A DNA stretch of 64,000 nucleotides. It comes from Legionella sp. (GTDB lineage: Bacteria; Pseudomonadota; Gammaproteobacteria; Legionellales; Legionellaceae). The stretch spans positions 62,001-126,000 of the forward strand of contig JACCWN010000028.1 in NCBI GenBank assembly GCA_013697625.1. Direction: 5' to 3'. A program made the translations under genes and the position numbers. The notes beneath the pieces were generated by a model. The model saw nothing but the letters and a program-made list of their open reading frames with translations. It had not been told where the DNA came from and searched no databases. Positions 39,435 through 47,329 of this stretch are shown one piece after another. Every line of letters begins with the position of its first letter. Positions within the stretch are counted from its first letter, which is position 1.

Positions 39435-40544
39435 CTAAATCAACATTTCTTCAGCATCTAACCGTTCAAGATACTGATGATAGGCTAAAATTTTGTCTAA
39501 TCGCACATCAAATAGCACAGCCCCTTGGACATAGGCATAATAATAAATTTCATCTGAGACATGCTTATTCGCTGGCACTAAACAGTTGGTCCAGTCATCC
39601 CATTGCGGCCTTAGGGCATTAGAATGCCAAAAACAGGGAATTTTTTCACGTTTGAGTAATTGACTTAAAACGGTTTCATCGGCTCCATTGTCTTGGGCTA
39701 AATCATAATGAAGGCGCATATCTGCTTCATTTTTTACAATTAAAAAACTGATATTGGCATCTGCATCTAACATAACAAAACTGCCGGAATTGTCTGCAAG
39801 ATAAAACTCAACGATTTTGTTTTTCTCACAAATATTCCAGAAAAGTTCAGCAAATTGTTTATCATGTAAACAGCTAGGGGAAGTGACTGATAGCATGCGA
39901 ACAACCATATCAGACATGCTTTGAAAGTACTGTAATTGGAGATCATGAATGCTCTTGATGATTAATTCTGTAACATCAGGGTCACTTTTTTTTATATATC
40001 TGTGAATCAATCCCTCATTAAAAGCTTCTATGGCTAATTTCTCATCAGCCTGCCCTGTTAACAGAATTTTTTTAATATTTGAATTTTCAAGACGTTTGCA
40101 AAATTCCAAGCCATTCATGCCAGGCATGGCATAGTCCACAACAATAACGGCAATTTCGGAAAACCTACTCGGATTATAGACTTCGGCATGTATGGCGGCT
40201 AAATTTAAATTGATGGTATGATTTGTCAGAGGACAATTTTTGGCTTCGGTATATTCGCTTAGGCAACGTTGACTTAATAATTCTAATTCACAGCGTTTTT
40301 CATGGATACAAGTAAGCGCATCAAAAGGTGAATCAAAAACACGGTAGACCAGCCCTTCATCCAGATGTAACACAAAATTAAGTAAAAAATCCCGACTATC
40401 ATCTACAAATACTGTGGTGCTTGGAAAATAACAGGTAGGTATCGTAAAATGTTGCATAGCTCCTCCTGAGCAAACGTCTAAATCAACATAAACATCTCCT
40501 TGTAAAATAACATGATCCAGAGCCGGCATCAAGAACCAAGCCAT
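39435..40544 (-). CDS. LqsR-like response regulator
   Basis: 369 residues. A receiver domain is visible: acidic pair in TVFVDDSRDF (residues 48-49), phospho-acceptor Asp137 in IVVDYAMPGMNGLEF, Thr in LLTGQAD and Lys in RYIKKSD. The acidic pair and acceptor are about 88 residues apart, against about 45 normally, because of an inserted Cys-rich helical segment. The C-terminal half (190-369) is not a helix-turn-helix; it ends with KILAYHQYLERLDAEEMLI. This build resembles Legionella LqsR of the alpha-hydroxyketone quorum-sensing circuit. A CqsS/LqsS-like kinase lies in the same orientation 1.3 kb upstream. AAGGCC precedes the ATG. Confidence 0.75.
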   Translation of the reverse strand: MAWFLMPALDHVILQGDVYVDLDVCSGGAMQHFTIPTCYFPSTTVFVDDSRDFLLNFVLHLDEGLVYRVFDSPFDALTCIHEKRCELELLSQRCLSEYTEAKNCPLTNHTINLNLAAIHAEVYNPSRFSEIAVIVVDYAMPGMNGLEFCKRLENSNIKKILLTGQADEKLAIEAFNEGLIHRYIKKSDPDVTELIIKSIHDLQLQYFQSMSDMVVRMLSVTSPSCLHDKQFAELFWNICEKNKIVEFYLADNSGSFVMLDADANISFLIVKNEADMRLHYDLAQDNGADETVLSQLLKREKIPCFWHSNALRPQWDDWTNCLVPANKHVSDEIYYYAYVQGAVLFDVRLDKILAYHQYLERLDAEEMLI

Positions 40545-40568
40545 TTAAGGCCTTAAAGACAGGTCAAA

Positions 40569-40997
40569 TCAAAAATGAGAAGCATTCATATGTGATGATT
40601 TTTCTTCGTTTTGGTCTTGAATAATTGTCGATTGAGCGTATAAATTTTTAAAAAATGACACCTCTTTTTTAAGGGCAATACGAATCTCATCCACCTTGAC
40701 TTTATTTTTGTCTAAATTTAGTAAAGGATGTTGTAACTTTTTATCCTCCTGGCTCTCTTTTCCGCCTTGCTCTGTCACATGCATTATGTTTTGGAAATTG
40801 GAAATCTTTTGATTCCATTCATCATAATCAGTAGATAAACTTTGGGGGAAGGAGGATATCCTATGAAATTCAAATCTAATATCGTTTGTTTCTGAGTCAT
40901 AATGAATAAGTACAATGCTAATTTCACCAATATTGTAGAATGTCACCAGATTAACTAGGCCTTTATGAAATTTTATTTCCTGCAAAATCGAATTCAA
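40569..40997 (-). CDS. Unknown protein upstream of the LqsR-like gene, start uncertain
   Basis: 142 residues if started at TTG 40995-40997. The open frame runs further upstream to a stop at 41097-41099, but without any ATG, so the start may be TTG, ATA or ATT, or the start has been lost. The first half looks like a small alpha/beta domain (EISIVLIHYDSETNDIRFEF), and the second half is charged and helical. No family is recognised. It ends 24 bases before the LqsR-like gene and may be co-transcribed. Confidence 0.5.
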   Translation of the reverse strand: MNSILQEIKFHKGLVNLVTFYNIGEISIVLIHYDSETNDIRFEFHRISSFPQSLSTDYDEWNQKISNFQNIMHVTEQGGKESQEDKKLQHPLLNLDKNKVKVDEIRIALKKEVSFFKNLYAQSTIIQDQNEEKSSHMNASHF

Positions 40998-41226
40998 GTG
41001 TAAATTATCATTAGTTGAGGCAGTTATGTCATTGAAAGTATTAGATAAGGAGGGTGTAAGGGTATTACTCTTAAGTATATAAAAACCTAAAAAATTTCAT
41101 ATATAACTAATTGCCATAACAGATTGTCTGAGTACATAATCACCAAGTGAATTTCAGTCGGTTATTCATTACTCAGGCCAGGAAAACACAGAAGGTTTTT
41201 TGGCACACATCACTTTAGAATGTTCC

Positions 41227-41442
41227 TTATTTACAACAATTCAATGGAGCTATATTACCAACAGAGCCTTGATTGTAGGATACAGTCTGGCAACTAGTTC
41301 CATTACTACAGACCGGGAAAGGCTGAGTACACGCCTCAAGTCCCTCATTAGCACAGGTCAGACCTATAGAAGTATTGCAGAAAATTAGGAAACTAAATGT
41401 AAGAATACATTTCGGTAAATTTCTGCTAATTAATAATTTCAT
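41227..41442 (-). CDS. Small secreted Cys-rich peptide
   Basis: 71 residues from the ATG at 41440-41442, with GAGG nine bases upstream. A signal peptide (KCILTFSFLIFCNTSIG) is followed by about 45 residues with six Cys, ending NCCK. The pattern LEACTQPFPVCSNGTSCQTV suggests a compact disulfide-bonded fold. It lies between the kinase and regulator of the Lqs-like module in the same orientation. No relationship to known peptides is recognised. Confidence 0.6.
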   Translation of the reverse strand: MKLLISRNLPKCILTFSFLIFCNTSIGLTCANEGLEACTQPFPVCSNGTSCQTVSYNQGSVGNIAPLNCCK

Positions 41443-41834
41443 TTTATTTTTCCTCAAATATATTACAATATTATACTATTTGCATTATATTATAGCATAT
41501 ACTCATATACAGAAATTTGCATTGGCAGCAGACAATGACTTAAATTTTAATAGTTAATAACTTGTTCGTTTACAGTGGCACAAGGTCGGATACAATTAAT
41601 ATCATTAGTCAAAATCCTGAGAGTGGATGGTGAATTTAACTTTTTTATGGGATTATTTTACGATGCTCTACTTCAAGTAGCGCCATTTTAATCAGGACAT
41701 GATTTTAGTGCTGGTGAGATGGTACTTAATTTATTCCTTCTTCGTTTAGCATCTTGAATAATTTTCCGCATAGGAATATCTTCCGAAGCCAATGAATCAA
41801 GGCTTAAAGATATATTGCAGTGTAAAGCACTCAG
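41443..41834. other. Gap between secreted peptide and kinase, possible coding relic
   Basis: No full gene. On the minus strand, 41687-41830 reads without a start as a 48-residue segment (DSLASEDIPMRKIIQDAKRR and more) ending in TAA. It looks protein-like, so it may be a relic of a lost gene after the kinase. The rest is AT-rich. Confidence 0.3.
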
Positions 41835-43127
41835 TTATAAAGTAATTACAGGAAAACTGAGTTTAAATTGTGTAAATTCACCCTCGCGGGCTTCACAGGC
41901 AATATCGCCCCCAAACCCGTTCATAACCATTTTACAAAAGGGTAATCCTATGCCTGTGCCCATAAAGGTCGTGGTATAAAAATGATTAAATAATTGCGCG
42001 GTTTGCTGTTTTGTCAATCCAACAGCGGTGTCTTTAAAATAAAGATAATTGAATTTTTCACCAAATTCAGTCCAAATATATATTTCACCCCGTTGCACTG
42101 TGGCAATCACATACAAGGCATTTTTGATTAAATTAAACAAAACATGCTGCATTAATAAATTAGAACCCTTAAATTGGAAATCATTTACATGGGTTATGAA
42201 TCGTCTATCATTAGCTGATTGAAAAGGATATCTAGCCATACCTTCATTCGTACAATCCAAAATAGAACATATTTCAAAAGGACAATTTCTTAAAAAATTT
42301 TCCCGTCCAGCTTTTACCAAAGACATCTCAATGATTGCATTTGCATAATCAATTTCATTGACAATACGGTCGCTGATGCCATGAAGCTGTAACAGACGTC
42401 TGTCCCTGAGTGGGGTTGGAATCAAATCATGATCTTTTGCTAGCTGATATCCTTGAATTAAGCCTGGTAAATATTGTATAAGCGCCTGGGCGCCACTTTT
42501 AATCCCCAGCAATGGGGTTCTTAATTCATGGGCAATCATCCCTGCTGCAGATGCAATTCCTGCAAGTTTTTGTTGCTGTAGCAGGGTTGTTTTATAATTC
42601 AAAGTAGATCCGGCGAAAATTGTAAATAACATGACCAAAGACATGCCCAAGTGCTCTTGAGAAAAATATACACTTGGAGAAACTATATAATAAGCACCCA
42701 GCGCCAATCCGCAGCCCAATAGTAAGAAAATGGTTAGACTTATCAAATCAACCAACTGTACCAATAAAAAAACGCTACATAATAAGGACATGGCTGACAC
42801 CATGCTGGCTTTATTCATCAAAAACAAAAAAGTGAAAAAAAAGGGCAAAATAAACAATAAGGTAAAAAACCAATACCAAGATAGATAGTGTTTACATCGT
42901 TCAGGCCAATAAGGTGTTAACATCAAGCCCAAGCCAAGAAAACTTCCCATCAATCTCAAGCCTAAATTGTCGTAAATTTGAGGAAATTGATAAGTCCAAA
43001 TCATATAAAACATCGGAAAACAAAAAAATGCAAAAGCACCCCCTGCAACCAATTGATGAGCAGAATAAGACAAATTTTTTTGCATAGAATCATCCAAATA
43101 TCTTAGGATTTTTTTATATGACCACAT
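41835..43127 (-). CDS. CqsS/LqsS-like membrane sensor histidine kinase
   Basis: 430 residues, with GGAG six bases before the ATG. Six or seven hydrophobic segments fill residues 25-175 with only short loops, as in Vibrio CqsS and Legionella LqsS/LqsT, which sense alpha-hydroxyketones. The phospho-acceptor His200 is in GMIAHELRTPLLGIKSGAQA. The spacing to LPGLIQGYQLAKDHDLI matches my memory of the CqsS type. The N box is NLIKNAL; the G1 box reads DTAVG instead of DxGxG, and the G2 box is GTGIGLPF. There is no attached receiver domain, unlike CqsS but like LqsS. The response regulator is downstream. Confidence 0.78.
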   Translation of the reverse strand: MWSYKKILRYLDDSMQKNLSYSAHQLVAGGAFAFFCFPMFYMIWTYQFPQIYDNLGLRLMGSFLGLGLMLTPYWPERCKHYLSWYWFFTLLFILPFFFTFLFLMNKASMVSAMSLLCSVFLLVQLVDLISLTIFLLLGCGLALGAYYIVSPSVYFSQEHLGMSLVMLFTIFAGSTLNYKTTLLQQQKLAGIASAAGMIAHELRTPLLGIKSGAQALIQYLPGLIQGYQLAKDHDLIPTPLRDRRLLQLHGISDRIVNEIDYANAIIEMSLVKAGRENFLRNCPFEICSILDCTNEGMARYPFQSANDRRFITHVNDFQFKGSNLLMQHVLFNLIKNALYVIATVQRGEIYIWTEFGEKFNYLYFKDTAVGLTKQQTAQLFNHFYTTTFMGTGIGLPFCKMVMNGFGGDIACEAREGEFTQFKLSFPVITL

Positions 43128-43164
43128 TTGCCACTCCTTCTTTGGGCAATGTACACACCTTTTC

Positions 43165-43194
43165 TTAAAGTTTTAATCGAATCAATGGTATGAT
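43165..43194 (+). promoter_or_regulatory. Possible sigma-70 promoter of hemC
   Basis: TATGAT at 43189-43194 and a weak -35 (TTAAAG at 43165-43170, 18-base spacer) lie about 30 bases before the hemC ATG. Only the -10 is convincing. Confidence 0.4.
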
Positions 43195-43224
43195 GCAAGC
43201 TTATCAAAACACACCGAAATCATT

Positions 43225-44154
43225 ATGAGCAACCGAACCATACGTATTGCCACACGTCAAAGTCCATTGGCCTTAAAACAAGCCAATCATGTCCGGGAAT
43301 TACTTATAAAGCAATGGCCTAACAGACATTTTGAATTGGTTCCCATGATAAGTTCAGGGGACAAGTTTTTAAAAGATAAATTACTAACTGTCGGTGGCAA
43401 GGGGCTTTTTGTAAAAGAATTAGAAGAAGCCTTGTTAGACAAACGGGCCTGTATTGCTGTGCATTCAACCAAAGACATGCCTGCAGATTGCCCACCTGGC
43501 CTTTTTTTAGCTGTCATCTGTAAACGAGACGATCCTTTTGATGCCTTCATCAGCATCAATTATCCTAATCTTGATGCCCTGCCTTTAAAGGCAATTGTTG
43601 GAACGGCGAGCCTCAGACGTCAATCTCAATTGCTAGCCTATAGGCCTGATTTACATATTCTTCCTCTGAGGGGAAATATCAATACTCGATTAACAAAACT
43701 CAAAACAGAACAATTTGATGCCATTATTTTAGCCACAGCAGGACTTATGAGGATGGGTTTCACCTCACAAATCACAGAGATTTTATCCGAATCTGTTATG
43801 TTGCCCTCATGCGGACAAGGTGCCTTGTGTATTGAGTGCCGTGTCGATGACCTTGAAATTCAAGAGATGATTTCATTTTTAGATGATCCCCTTTCTTCTG
43901 TTTGCGTAAGGACTGAACGTCTTGTAAATGCACAGTTAGGAGGCAATTGCCACATACCTTTGGCTGTTTTTTGTAAGCCAGTTGGCGACCAGAGTCTGCT
44001 ATTAACAGCAAAAATTGGTACAATAGATGGCACACGTTTCATTGAGCACTGTCAAAGTGGGACCATAAATCAAGCAGATGAACTAGCGCATCACTGTACC
44101 AAATCCTTAATTGAAAAGGGAGCTGCAGAATTACTGCAGACGCTATTGCCATGA
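43225..44154 (+). CDS. hemC: Porphobilinogen deaminase (hydroxymethylbilane synthase)
   Basis: 309 residues. It polymerises four porphobilinogens to hydroxymethylbilane. It opens with RIATRQSPLALKQANHV. KDMPADCPPGL carries the catalytic Asp, GTASLRRQSQL and LRGNINTRL hold the Arg residues binding substrate carboxylates, and the dipyrromethane cofactor Cys is in AQLGGNCHIPLAVF. It leads hemC-hemD-hemX-hemY; its stop overlaps the hemD start as ATGA. Confidence 0.98.
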   Translation: MSNRTIRIATRQSPLALKQANHVRELLIKQWPNRHFELVPMISSGDKFLKDKLLTVGGKGLFVKELEEALLDKRACIAVHSTKDMPADCPPGLFLAVICKRDDPFDAFISINYPNLDALPLKAIVGTASLRRQSQLLAYRPDLHILPLRGNINTRLTKLKTEQFDAIILATAGLMRMGFTSQITEILSESVMLPSCGQGALCIECRVDDLEIQEMISFLDDPLSSVCVRTERLVNAQLGGNCHIPLAVFCKPVGDQSLLLTAKIGTIDGTRFIEHCQSGTINQADELAHHCTKSLIEKGAAELLQTLLP

Positions 44155-44909
44155 GTTCATTGAATGGATTACGGATTCTTAACACCAGGCCTAAACAACA
44201 AGCAGCGGTCTTAAGTCAGAGTATTATCCAAGCCGGAGGAATTTCTATCGAATGCCCCACTTTAGAAATACTACCTACTTCTAATCAGTTAGAATGCTTG
44301 CCTAAATGGGATACAATTCAAAAAGCAATATTTATCAGCCCCAATGCCGTGCACTATTGTCTACAGGGCTTAAACAAAACAAATCGAACATGGCCTAGTA
44401 AGATCCAGGTCATCGCCATGGGTCAGTCCACCGCTTGTGCTTTAGAAACATACCAAATAAAAGTCCATGAAACGCCAAATATTTCTGATAGTGAACATCT
44501 TTTGAAGCTACCCTCTTTACAGCAAGTAGAAAACCAGACCATTTTACTGGTTAAAGGTGTTGGTGGCAGATCAATCATTGAGGATGCATTGGTACGGTTA
44601 GGTGCAAATCCAATAAAACTCTTGGTATATCAAAGAGCCTTACCTACATTTGATCCGCAATGGATACATTCAATCTGGCTAAATGATTTGGTGGATATTA
44701 TACTCATTACCAGTGTAGAGTCCTTGGACAATCTTTTAAAACTGTTTGGATCTAAGGGCAAACTGTGGTTACAATCAAAAACATGCTTGGTACTAAGCGC
44801 GCGATTGGCGCAAGCTGCATCTCATGCAGGCTTTAAAAACCTTATTATAAGCCCTCCCAATCGGATGATGCATACCTTATTGAGGATTCATTTAAATGAC
44901 ACAAAATAA
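44151..44909 (+). CDS. hemD: Uroporphyrinogen-III synthase
   Basis: 252 residues. It closes hydroxymethylbilane with inversion of ring D. HemD proteins diverge strongly. Here the start GLRILNTRPKQQAAVLSQSI, the FISPNAVHYCL segment, LLVKGVGGRSIIEDAL and the late ITSVESLDNLLKLF loop are recognisable. The position after hemC, with a four-base overlap, and before hemX settles the call. It overlaps hemX by 14 bases. Confidence 0.95.
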   Translation: MSSLNGLRILNTRPKQQAAVLSQSIIQAGGISIECPTLEILPTSNQLECLPKWDTIQKAIFISPNAVHYCLQGLNKTNRTWPSKIQVIAMGQSTACALETYQIKVHETPNISDSEHLLKLPSLQQVENQTILLVKGVGGRSIIEDALVRLGANPIKLLVYQRALPTFDPQWIHSIWLNDLVDIILITSVESLDNLLKLFGSKGKLWLQSKTCLVLSARLAQAASHAGFKNLIISPPNRMMHTLLRIHLNDTK

Positions 44910-45951
44910 ACAAGATGATATACAAGAAAAAACAAAACCTAACAAGCCAAAGGGTCCTACCAAAGCCACGTATAAATGGGTTATCATTGGACTTATTTTA
45001 ATTTCAATACTATTCAGCGTGTTTTTTGCCCTTCATTATTTCCAAAAGATGCGCAATGAGCAACAACAATTACTGCATTCAAACAATCAATTCATTGGCC
45101 AACTAGAACAGCTAAAACAAGAACAATCTCTTATTAAATCAACCATTGAAGACAATCAAGCCACCTTACAAAGCAGCCTTGAGCATTTAAAAACACAATC
45201 TTCGAAATCCACTGCTCCTAATATGCAAGATTGGCAATTACTGAAAGTACGATTTTATCTCGAATTGGCTCAAATCAATGCTCATTGGGGCAAAGATTAT
45301 AATACTACCCTAGCACTGCTTGAAGCAGCCGATGGATTGTTGAGCCAAATTAACCAAGTCAAAATTTATGAGCTCAGACAAATACTGGCCAAAGAAATGA
45401 CCGACCTTAAGGCCATACCAAAGGTTGATATGACTGGGTTATTGAGTCAATTGGATGCAGTGCAATCGGCTTTATCAACACTCAATATGCAATATTTGGT
45501 GAATAAACATAAGTCTTATATCCAACCAACCAGCAACCCCTCCTCTCAGTGGCGTGCCCGACTGAAAGAAAGCTTCAGCTCTTTGGATAAGTTGGTCATC
45601 ATTAGACGAGATGATGAAGAAATTAAATCATTTATGTCGCCTTTTTTTAAAAAAATAATCAAAGAAACCATTGCCCTCAATCTACAAGAAGCACAATGGG
45701 CAGTAATCAATTTAAATGATGGGGTGTTTCAGTTGGCGCTTAAACAAGCGATATCACACCTTGAAAAAACCAGTGATTCACAAGATGCTAAAACCAGTGC
45801 ATTGATATCTCAATTAAAAACACTACAACAAAGGCAGTTGGCTTCACCAAAACTGTCCATTGGGTCTGGTCTGCCTTTATTAAATCAACTGATTGATGAT
45901 AAAAAAACAAACACTGAGCCTGCTGGGAATCAAGGAGCATCTTCATCATGA
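44896..45951 (+). CDS. hemX: HemX-like membrane protein
   Basis: 351 residues. A Lys/Pro-rich cytoplasmic start precedes one membrane helix (WVIIGLILISILFSVFFALH, residues about 29-48), then a coiled coil (about 55-100) and a periplasmic domain with AQINAHWGKDYNTTLALLEA. Older annotation as uroporphyrin-III methyltransferase is not supported, as the methyltransferase motifs are absent. The family is thought to be a membrane scaffold linked to heme synthesis. It overlaps hemD and hemY. Confidence 0.9.
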   Translation: MTQNKQDDIQEKTKPNKPKGPTKATYKWVIIGLILISILFSVFFALHYFQKMRNEQQQLLHSNNQFIGQLEQLKQEQSLIKSTIEDNQATLQSSLEHLKTQSSKSTAPNMQDWQLLKVRFYLELAQINAHWGKDYNTTLALLEAADGLLSQINQVKIYELRQILAKEMTDLKAIPKVDMTGLLSQLDAVQSALSTLNMQYLVNKHKSYIQPTSNPSSQWRARLKESFSSLDKLVIIRRDDEEIKSFMSPFFKKIIKETIALNLQEAQWAVINLNDGVFQLALKQAISHLEKTSDSQDAKTSALISQLKTLQQRQLASPKLSIGSGLPLLNQLIDDKKTNTEPAGNQGASSS

Positions 45952-47123
45952 TGAAAATTCTTCTGGCATTTATTGTTTTATTGGCCGCTGTTGCTCTTGG
46001 CATACAACTTCACCATGATTCTGGTTATCTTATGATAGCCATCAATCACTGGACAATTGAAACCACCCTGTCAGTTGCTGTGTTTGGCTTAATCATTACC
46101 TTTATGTTGTTATATTTTTTTCTTCAATTTTTCCATCAACTGATCCTAATTCCAGAGGCTATACGTTCTTGGTATAATAAATATCAGAGCAAAAAAGCTC
46201 AAGATATGACCAGAAAAGGCTTTATTGAATATGGTGAAGGTCATTGGTCAAAAGCAAAAAATTATCTAATAAAAGCTTTACCTCATGCAGACGCACCATT
46301 TATCAATTATATAACGGCTGCGCGCGCCGCTCAAAAAATGGGAAACAATGGTTTGCGTGATAAGTATTTACAACAAGCACAACAATGCATGCCAGAGGCT
46401 AAGGTGGCTGTGGAATTAACGCAAGCCAAATTACAATTAGCCGATCAGCAATGGGAACAAGCCTTAAGTACCTTAAAAAATCTACAAAGCTTAGCGCCAC
46501 AGCATCCCTATGTTTTAAAGTTACTCATGAAGCTTTATGAAGAAATGAGAGACTGGGAGCAATTAATTTTGCTCCTACCCAGCATTAAAAAAAACCAGGT
46601 TATAGGACCTAAAGAATTTGAGCAATTTCAGCTGAAAATATATTTACAAGCGCTAACTCTCCTTGCCAAAAAAGATCAAAGCACAGAAGTCATTTCTTTT
46701 TTCAATGCTTTGCCAAATGCATTGGCCAATCATCCACAATTACTTGCTGAATACGTACATTTTTTGATCCGGAATCAGAGCTTTACTATTGCCGAAGGCT
46801 TATTGCGGCGTACTTTACGAAAAAATGTAAACGACCAGCTTATTGAACTATATGGACTGCTACCAGCAAAAGAAAATCAACTCCATTTCGCAGAATCCCT
46901 ACTCAAAAAAAATCCTCAGTCTGCTCCTTTACACCTATGTTTGGGTCGCATATGTAAAAATTTAAACTTGTGGGGTAAAGCCAAATATTATTTTGAACAA
47001 TCCACCCAATTTAATCCCTCCCCAATAACTTATTATGAATTGGCTAAAATGCACGATAAGCTTAATGAATCATCCCAAGCATCTATAAATTACAAAAAGG
47101 GTCTCATTTTGGCAAATAAATAA
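45948..47123 (+). CDS. hemY: HemY-like TPR membrane protein
   Basis: 391 residues. Two N-terminal membrane helices (residues about 2-20 and 40-65) are followed by tetratricopeptide-like helical repeats in the rest (KNYLIKALPHADAPFINYIT; WGKAKYYFEQSTQFNPSPIT). It is the proteobacterial HemY, unrelated to Bacillus protoporphyrinogen oxidase. It ends the hemCDXY cluster; its start overlaps hemX as ATGA. Confidence 0.92.
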   Translation: MMKILLAFIVLLAAVALGIQLHHDSGYLMIAINHWTIETTLSVAVFGLIITFMLLYFFLQFFHQLILIPEAIRSWYNKYQSKKAQDMTRKGFIEYGEGHWSKAKNYLIKALPHADAPFINYITAARAAQKMGNNGLRDKYLQQAQQCMPEAKVAVELTQAKLQLADQQWEQALSTLKNLQSLAPQHPYVLKLLMKLYEEMRDWEQLILLLPSIKKNQVIGPKEFEQFQLKIYLQALTLLAKKDQSTEVISFFNALPNALANHPQLLAEYVHFLIRNQSFTIAEGLLRRTLRKNVNDQLIELYGLLPAKENQLHFAESLLKKNPQSAPLHLCLGRICKNLNLWGKAKYYFEQSTQFNPSPITYYELAKMHDKLNESSQASINYKKGLILANK

Positions 47124-47329
47124 ATATAGGTAGAAAAAGGGGATTAAGATGTGATATTTCCACTTTTTTATGACATTTAAATAGCCGTTGACAAATTATC
47201 TGGTCCAAAGCTTAAAAACTTTCTATTGCAAATCTGTTGCATTTTCAGAGCACTCTAAAGAGCAATTGTTTGTTTCTTTTGCATGTATCGACATCATTAG
47301 TTGTGTTCACTTGAACAATGCATAAAATT

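Noticed and set aside
44896-45951. Uroporphyrin-III C-methyltransferase label for HemX
   Set aside because: No methyltransferase motifs; a one-helix coiled-coil protein.
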